Shown: positions 57,530 through 64,000 of the stretch, one piece after another
Layout of the letters: the number at the start of each line of letters is the position of its first letter
Numbering within the stretch: the stretch's first letter is position 1
NCBI GenBank assembly: GCA_947568835.1
Contig: OX387610.1
Span: 7,403,501-7,467,500 of the forward strand
Origin: Protonemura montana
Lineage: Eukaryota; Arthropoda; Insecta; Plecoptera; Nemouridae
Direction: 5' to 3'
Length of the DNA: 64,000 bases
Program-made: the position numbers and the translations under genes
The notes under the pieces: generated by a model
Seen by the model: the letters and a program-made list of their open reading frames with translations, nothing else
The model's database searches: none
What the model was told of the DNA's origin: nothing

Positions 57530-59496
57530 GTGTCTAGCAATTTTCTAGTAATGCTACGTTGTACCCTAATTCAAATTGTATAAAAGTGACACTAAAAATT
57601 GTGTTTTTCTCATTGACCCCCATCTTTTCCATTTTCTAACTCCTATGTTCTACACAAGACATTCTATTTGTAAGAAGATGCTTTCCCTATAGACACTTAG
57701 GCTATCTTGGAACACAAAAAAGTCATCTCTAGTATTCCTTTAAATGAACAAGAATTAACATAGCAAAAACAGAAAACCCACAGAGCACATGTAATTAAAA
57801 AAGTTTTGGTCTCACGTCTGTTTTACTTCTTACGATCATTCCTTATAACCAGGCCAGTTCCCCTCAGCCAGAGAAAGATATGATTATTTACTATTTAGAT
57901 TCATGATTAATTAGCACCATAAGCTTTAAGACCACAAGTGTAATCACATTAGTTATTCTCAAATTGGTATCTAAAATAAATAGAATACTCTTGGTATACT
58001 TGCCTGGCTTCCCCGTGTGTGCACAGGGAGCAATCTGCGTGTTTGACTGGGCATGTGACTCTGCCCCAGTGCAACTTTCACGTGTTCGTCTGGTAGAGTT
58101 GCCCACTCTCAGGTCACTCATGGAGCACTTTTTGCTCCCAACGTTGCCCATGCAATTGGAAAACAAATTAAAGCACTAACAGCTAGTGATCACGTGTTCT
58201 GGTGGGAGCGCTCTCGCTCGGAGCTGGTGCGAACCCGATAGAGAGCATGACGTCATCCCTGGTGCATGCCAGTAAAAAACGCTATCAGAATGGGATTTGA
58301 GCATGGTGAAGTCTGGTATAATTGCACGACAGAAAATTAAATAGTGTGAGGATTTATTAAGCAAAATATAACGTTAACTACAATAGAGAAATACTATCTC
58401 ATAGGTACACACAACTGTCTGGCCCGCGGGCGACTGTTTGTAATCAACGGACATACCCGACGACACAAGGCCAGTTTCCCCCGAACAAGCGTAACACGAT
58501 TACCGGCGGCTGCCGTAACCATTCGACAGTTATAAATTTACATGTCGCACGGTCCGATTATCCCCTTGCGTAGAAGTTACTACACGAAATCTGGACGATT
58601 GTAAAAGAATTGAAACGAATAGACGGATTTAATCCGAAAAAACTTTCGATTATTTATGTACAAGTCTAAAAAAAATTGATATAATTTTTACAGTGCATTT
58701 TGACACAGAATGACTACAAGTATTATGTGTTTTTGACACAAACATATTAAATTAATTTAGTATATAGACATAAAAAATTAAAAGCAACAAAGCTCAATGA
58801 TTAGTACGTGTCTCATATTTGACGATCGAGCCAAATTTGCACGGCGACTTCAGAACAGAAACTTTCAAAGACCCGGCGCAAAGAAGATGGAAAAGTTGAT
58901 ACCCCTGAACCTTTAGGGTCCCGGAAAGTAACCGCTCGTTCAAAACCGCACCAAAGTGGTCGAAAAAAACTAATAAGTAGTAAACTAGGCAACTAAGACT
59001 GTTAAATAATAGTAGTATTTGATTGATTAAACGTTTCACTATCACTGGTTCAGTAGAAAAAAAGGTTACGGTTATTTTCGTATAGCGTATTTCCTTCTAC
59101 CGTTAAAACTGCGGCCTGTGATTTGCGAGGGCAAGTTAGTCGTTACTCTTTTCTAGCCGCAGGGAGATAAATATCGTTAACTCTCACGCTTTTCCCATCG
59201 CAACGAAATGGTCCCTCATAAAAAAATATAAATAAAACAACAACAGACGTATATTTCAAACCCGGCGGTGAATGATTTCAAAAAGCTTTCGTTTACGTGC
59301 ACGAACATTTTTTCTTGCTATCATAAAAAATTTACTGAAAAATTATAAAAAAAAAAAAACAAACCATATTTAAACGTGCTCATCTTTTCATACTTTCGTT
59401 TTGAGCAAGATACGTTTCGGAAATTAAAACTTTTCAACGATGCAAATTAAGAAATGAAGACTTTATAGGTTTGTTTCAAGGCAGTTCCATCAGAAC
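57530..59496. other. Space between convergent genes
   Basis: Contains the 3' UTR of the minus-strand spectraplakin gene. A minus-strand AATAAA (TTTATT at about 58350-58355 on plus) is a possible processing signal for it. No further coding exon can be supported. Confidence 0.4.
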
Positions 59497-62400
59497 CTAT
59501 AGCCTAAACGGTGCCCGCTTATCGGTGGGCGTCGTGGCTTTCGACGACTTGCGTTCCGCGCCGAGCGAGGTGTCGGAAGCGTTGGATGACTTACGTTGCA
59601 GCTTCACCCCAGGCAGGGTCACCGGCGTGGTCGTGCCTGATGCTGTCCTGCCCCTGCGCAAAGAGAAAAGTTAGCCCCGTTCCTGATACTGCAGGAATGT
59701 GGTACTAAGAATGCAAAATTCGTTCTGCGGCTTCTTCCGAGTATGGAATTCACGAAAGGTTTTCATATTCTAGTATGAATTATCCAGTTAAACCATCTTC
59801 CAAACTCCTAGTAGAAGTTTCTGTTAAAACAATTGTCATAGTGACTTACAGTCACATTCAGTGCAATTCAGATGTTTCTATTAGTTGGCAACTCAAAAGA
59901 GCTGAAAAATTTAGTGATACCAGTCATTGACACAATTCTGGTAAGAAACAGTTACTATCTTAATTAGTGCCTACTAGGAACCTTCTGTGAATTTCTGTCC
60001 TATTCATACAGTATTTTTGGTTACAAACCACAAAAAAAAAACAGCTGACCCACAGCCGTTTACAAACATTAGCACAGAAGAGCTATTAGGTGAGAAGACT
60101 ATGTTGACCATTTTTGTTGGTGGTATATAATTTTTTTTGCTTAATATTTAAAATGATACCAGAATTTTTGCAAAGTAAATTCTGTTGAGATTAGACACCC
60201 TATCATTTTCATCAACAAAACACAACAAAAATGAACACGTAAAAGTTTGATTGATACACCGATAGCGAAAAGATAATCAAAGAAAAGAAGACAAGTTCGT
60301 GTCGTAGTCATAAATCAAGTCATAAATCTGGAAGATTGAGTTATTAAATAAAAGGAAAGAAATGTTAGTGCAATTACCTCTGCGTTTTTGTGTCATAGAC
60401 GGGTATAAGAGAAGGGGAGCCTTTCCTTTTAACCGTTGGGCTGCGTTGTGAGAAGAGAAAGAGTTTCATTATAGTTAGTTAAGAATAGAAGAGAATCTAA
60501 AGCTAAACAACAAGAAAAAAGGAAGTCGATATGTTGCATGCTCAGCTATCCCAACATACTTTTTTTTCCATGCATATTAAATAAATTCATATGACTCATT
60601 TATAGATAATTCCTGGTTTTAAATTATGAGCATAAAATAGATGGTAGAAAGTTACATGCAGAGTAAGTTTCTTGAGAGATTACGACTATATAATTAAACC
60701 ACATGCATTACTTGTCTCACATGCATTACTCGTCTTTCAGTAGATACTACAAAGAGACTTTTCTATTACTGATAAAATCCAAACCACCAATGCAACATTT
60801 TACAACAGAGAGAAAGAGATTGAAATAGGCAGAGAAGGGAAGAGTCCCAAGTTACCCAGAAGAACAAGAAGAACTTTGCGAAACCGACATTCCAGAACTG
60901 GAATTGGTGCCGACGAAAACTGGAATCCTCGAACCACTAATCCGGGTAGAATAGACAGGCGACGATTAACATAAGAAAGTTAACTTCACACTAAGCGTAA
61001 GCCTGAACTATCTTTACACATGATATTCCTAATAACCATTTACTTGTATTATCTTAAATTTAAGAGCCTTAACACTTCAAGATGAAAAGTTATACATAAC
61101 TCTGGTTTCAGTTTTGGCTTTGCTGGTTTTTGTTAGAATTCCTATCATAGACGTCATATGTGTGCAAAGTGCCTCAACCAGCAATGGTTTAACATTGGAG
61201 TAATAAAAGCATAATATTTGCATAATTTGTTATTAAAAGCACAGTTTATATTTCTAGCCCTTATTAACTAGATACTTTCGTTCAGATTAAAACTAACCAT
61301 AACATGCAATCCACACAGTATAGTGTATTCCAAAAATCAGGTACATCAAGTTCCAACAATGGGTCTTTGCAATCCATTGCAATTCATTTTGTGAGTGGGT
61401 AAAACAGCTAAGGTCAGGTTGAGATGGGTTAAAATATTGATTCCCACAAGATAAACAAGAATCAAACCGAAAAGAAGACTGAGTACTTGAAATTTGAATT
61501 CTTAATGCACCCAAGTGTTTGGGACAAACCATAACAAATATATGATGGTTTTTAGACTCATGTCTACTTAATTTATCCTTAGCACAAGTTTTTAGAAAAA
61601 CTATTTGAACTGGGTTTTGAATGCTAAGTAAAGGGAAATTTAGTAGCCCTTTACTTAGCATTCAAAACCCAGTTCAAATAGTTTTTCTCATAACAAATAT
61701 AGTTTTTGAAGGTAACAACGATGCAACTGGCAACGTATAGTATGTGAATCTATGCCGCCTGGTCATGTCTGAATCCCACCACCCGAAAAGCACACGCACA
61801 TACACACATGGACCATACAACACGTGATATTTACCTAACGTTAACACTGCTAGCGCCAGCACTAGTCAGTGTAGGAATGCTCGACGTCCGTTGGATTGAG
61901 CCTAGCCTGGAGACCAATTAGTGAGTTAGTTCCAAGTTACACCGTAAAATACCTTGTTTTTGTTATGAAGTGAACATCATCTTTTTTACCCCATTTTAAA
62001 TTAGCAAGTTAATTTTGTTTTGAAAATTTTGTTTAGATTTCCATCGTTTTGGATCTGGTTCACATAGGTAGGTTGTCATGATTAAGCAGATGTTATTGGC
62101 AGCCCCCATGTTATCTGTATACATCTTATGAGTTTATTCCAGTTTTTAGGTGGGTTGTGGTAATTTACACACAGCGTCACCAACATGCCATTTGACGAGG
62201 TTATAAAATTCACCTGGTGCTTATTATTTATTGTGATACCGATGCCGCATCCAGCGGCCCAATACAGTTGGCATATAGCATTTGATTAATGTTATAATAT
62301 TAATGTGACATGATTAATGTGACAATGTGATACGATGAATCATTATTGCACCTTACAATATTTACTGTTAAAAATTAAATCCAGGTTAAATACCAAAAAT

Positions 62401-63812
62401 CCTATAACTGAAGACTCTTGTTTGACTAGACTCTTGTTTTTGTATCCTAGCTATTGGTACACGAGCCTGAAAATGAACCTGCAAACCTCTAACACCTATC
62501 GCTGAACGAATCCCTAGGTATGATGACTACGAGCACCACCCTATGCCTTACGACAGCAAGTCGAAAGAAGCCCTGTCCCTACCTTGTGATCCCGCTAGCC
62601 GGGCTGACGAGGCCAGACGTGGGAGTCCGGGCACCAGTGCCGTTGACCGGGACTGTCAGCTTGCGGCCGGACATGGACGTCGTTGAGTTGGTACGCGAAG
62701 CGGCGGCGGGGGTCGCCCGGCGTTGCGGGATGCGACTCGGCGTTCCGTCGTCTGTTGCGGGATGGTATGTGGTTAGCGGGCGTTTCAGAAGATGGATATT
62801 GAGGGAGAGGCTTTTGAACGATTTTGATTCTCGTTATGCTCAAATAAACTGGAAAGTGTTTTAAGGTTACTTCGTTCTGTGCCAAATATTACTCGAGGTG
62901 TAAGAAGTTGATTGATTGCAAATTGGAGAATACAACACGATGCTTAATTTTGGAGAGGCTTCATTAGCACAAGAGGTTAGAATTTGAATGAATAGGTTAC
63001 TAGGCAACTATAATCAGTTTAAGAAACGGTGTTTTGATTCTTGGTCATTCGGTCCTTAAACAATTGAACTAAAAGAACTGTGACATCATTGATATGGAGA
63101 TGTTAAAACATTTATTTACCTTAACTAGAGAAAACAGAAAAACACCACTAAACAAATTTCTAGTAAACTATAATATATAAACCTTTCTTATGCAAAATAT
63201 ATTTAATGTGGTGGGGGAACGAGGCTGGAAAAATGTGCGGTCGAATCGCAATACGAACACGGGATCTTCCGATTGCTGGTCGGGTGCTCTACCAACTGAA
63301 TTATCTGGGTACACAAGATTAGAATAAGAAGATACAACAGGAGGATCTACTCAATATGATTTACAAACGTCCCTGGCCTACCCATAGAAACATATCAAAA
63401 ATGTAATAATAATAATCGACAGGTACCCCTACACCCAGCATTTTAAACAGATATTTTGGTAAACAACAGCAAACAGAAAAGTACCTTTAAGCTGAGCTCT
63501 CGGGTTTATCTAGTTATGCCTCACAGTCACAGGCAACATAATGTTCAACTCACCGGTGCTATCCAGTGACATGTTTGAGCCGTGTCGGCTCGGCGGTTTG
63601 CTTCCCTGCCTGCTGACCGGCCGGCTGTTGACTCGGCTGCCTGGTAGACTGCCGCCAGGAGTCAGTGAGCTACGCACGGGCGCCGACTTGCGCACCGGCC
63701 TAGGCAGCGTGCCGTCGTTGTCGCTTAGCGAGTCGGGCGTACGCGAACCAGAGAATGACGTGCGTCCTGTGTTCTTGCCCATCGGCACACTTCGTGCGCT
63801 GCGTTCTCGGAC
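59497..63812 (-). CDS. MACF1/shot: Spectraplakin (MACF1/Shot) C-terminal exons, 3' part of gene
   Basis: Minus strand, four exons in transcript order: 63812-63554, 62751-62583, 60440-60378, 59653-59497 (stop TAG), with phases 0/1/2/2 joining correctly; about 215 residues. Exon 1 holds the Ser/Arg-rich tail (TPDSLSDNDG..., GSRVNSRPVSRQGSKPPSRHGS, MSLDST). Exon 2 continues DDGTPSRIPQRR, where SRIP is an SxIP motif used to bind EB1 at microtubule plus ends. The 63-nt exon adds PTVKRKGSPSLIPVYDTKTQ. The last exon ends SNASDTSLGAERKSSKATTP...RAPFRL. The SRHGS-LSLDSTDD-PSRIPQR pattern is a signature of the end of spectraplakins, giant actin-microtubule linkers; the actin-binding, spectrin-repeat and GAS2 parts lie beyond the right edge. 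An alternative acceptor 6 nt inside the last exon keeps the frame. Confidence 0.88.
60378..60440 (-). other. 63-nt symmetric exon of the spectraplakin gene
   Basis: Acceptor CTTCTCACAACGCAG and donor AG|GTAATT bound 63 nt that enter and leave in the same phase, so inclusion or skipping keeps the reading frame. This makes it a candidate cassette exon, adding a basic, Ser/Pro-containing stretch. Confidence 0.7.
61594..61688. repeat. Perfect 42-bp inverted repeat (hairpin) in a spectraplakin intron
   Basis: Arms 61594-61635 and 61647-61688 are exact reverse complements (42/42) around an 11-nt loop AAATTTAGTAG. It lies in the 2.1 kb intron 60441-62582. The motif CATAACAAATATA occurs both left of the arms (about 61530) and directly right of them (about 61690), hinting at a strand-switch origin. 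Confidence 0.92.
63238..63311 (-). repeat. tRNA-Ala-like sequence in a spectraplakin intron
   Basis: The minus strand reads GATAATTCAGTTGGTAGAGC (A box), CCGACCAGCAATCGG (anticodon-like stem with AGC in a 7-nt loop) and CGTGTTCGTATTGCG (B box). The T arm and acceptor stem do not pair fully, so it is a tRNA pseudogene or SINE head rather than a gene. Confidence 0.5.
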
Positions 63813-64000
63813 CTGCAAGGAGAGAATGGTGGTCATGACGGGGTTTGGTGGGGATGGGCATTGTCGGCTTTTTGGTTCTCACACAATTGGCTTGGAGGTA
63901 GAGATAGCTCAAGTAAAAGTCAGACCTGTATGAATTTAGTTTCACTACAAGGGGAGTGGATTTGAATCTTTTTGAGGACCAGTTACTCTTAGATACGAAC

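Noticed and set aside
57891-58166. Minus-strand frame with RVGNSTRRTRESC as an extra spectraplakin tail exon
   Set aside because: It lies beyond the stop exon, no matching-phase acceptor is clear, and the sequence does not match known spectraplakin ends.
61594-61688. MicroRNA gene
   Set aside because: Perfect 42-bp pairing with an 11-nt loop is unlike most animal pre-miRNAs, and no small-RNA evidence is available.

Overview
This is nuclear DNA of an invertebrate animal. The genes are split by GT-AG introns of roughly 60 bp to 2 kb, AT content is high, and non-LTR retrotransposons, SINEs, a hAT element and a Helitron end interrupt the sequence. The protein families (an SLC5 monocarboxylate-type transporter, a CRAL-TRIO lipid carrier of the kind common in arthropods, and a spectraplakin tail) suggest a protostome, plausibly an arthropod. 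The phylum is inference, not shown.

Layout. (1) 1-32.7 kb: four head-to-tail copies, on the + strand, of one SLC5 (SMCT/SMVT-like) sodium-coupled transporter gene. Copy 1 enters from the left edge (last 8 exons). Copy 2 is complete (13 coding exons, 574 aa). Copy 3 is a pseudogene with exons 1-7 deleted plus a nonsense codon and a frameshift. Copy 4 is complete (585 aa). The spacers are homologous to each other: each carries an old copy of a 5S-rRNA-derived SINE and a short conserved segment that looks like a non-coding leader exon with a strong splice donor. Later insertions sit on this framework: a Helitron 3' end in intron 10 of copy 2, a 5'-truncated LINE and a hAT element with a clear 8-bp target duplication upstream of copy 3, and a nearly full-length LINE inside the spacer SINE downstream of copy 3.

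(2) 32.7-52.9 kb: a gene-poor repeat region. Its core (33.8-42.1 kb) is a composite array of tRNA-like modules, most with a recognisable B box and several followed at once by a T-run. They are arranged in a ~1.6 kb unit that is tandemly duplicated at high identity, bounded by 79-bp inverted repeats, and present again as an inverted, more diverged copy. Around it lie LINE scraps, an inverted-repeat element, and copies of three other short repeat families (5S-derived SINE-A, tRNA-derived SINE-B, and family C). One minus-strand stretch near 49.3-49.5 kb looks like a possible coding exon.

(3) 52.9-57.0 kb: a complete 6-exon CRAL-TRIO gene (321 aa) on the + strand. (4) 59.5-63.8 kb: the last four coding exons of a spectraplakin (MACF1/Shot) gene on the - strand, convergent with the CRAL-TRIO gene. 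It includes the Ser-Arg-rich tail, an SxIP EB1-binding motif and a 63-nt frame-neutral exon. One intron of this gene contains a perfect 42-bp inverted repeat.

The most unusual material is the tRNA-like composite array, the LINE with a duplicated endonuclease start and a 10-residue tandem repeat, the leader segments conserved across the transporter array, and the perfect intronic hairpin. Exon coordinates were read by eye from splice consensus, reading phase and comparison between the four copies.
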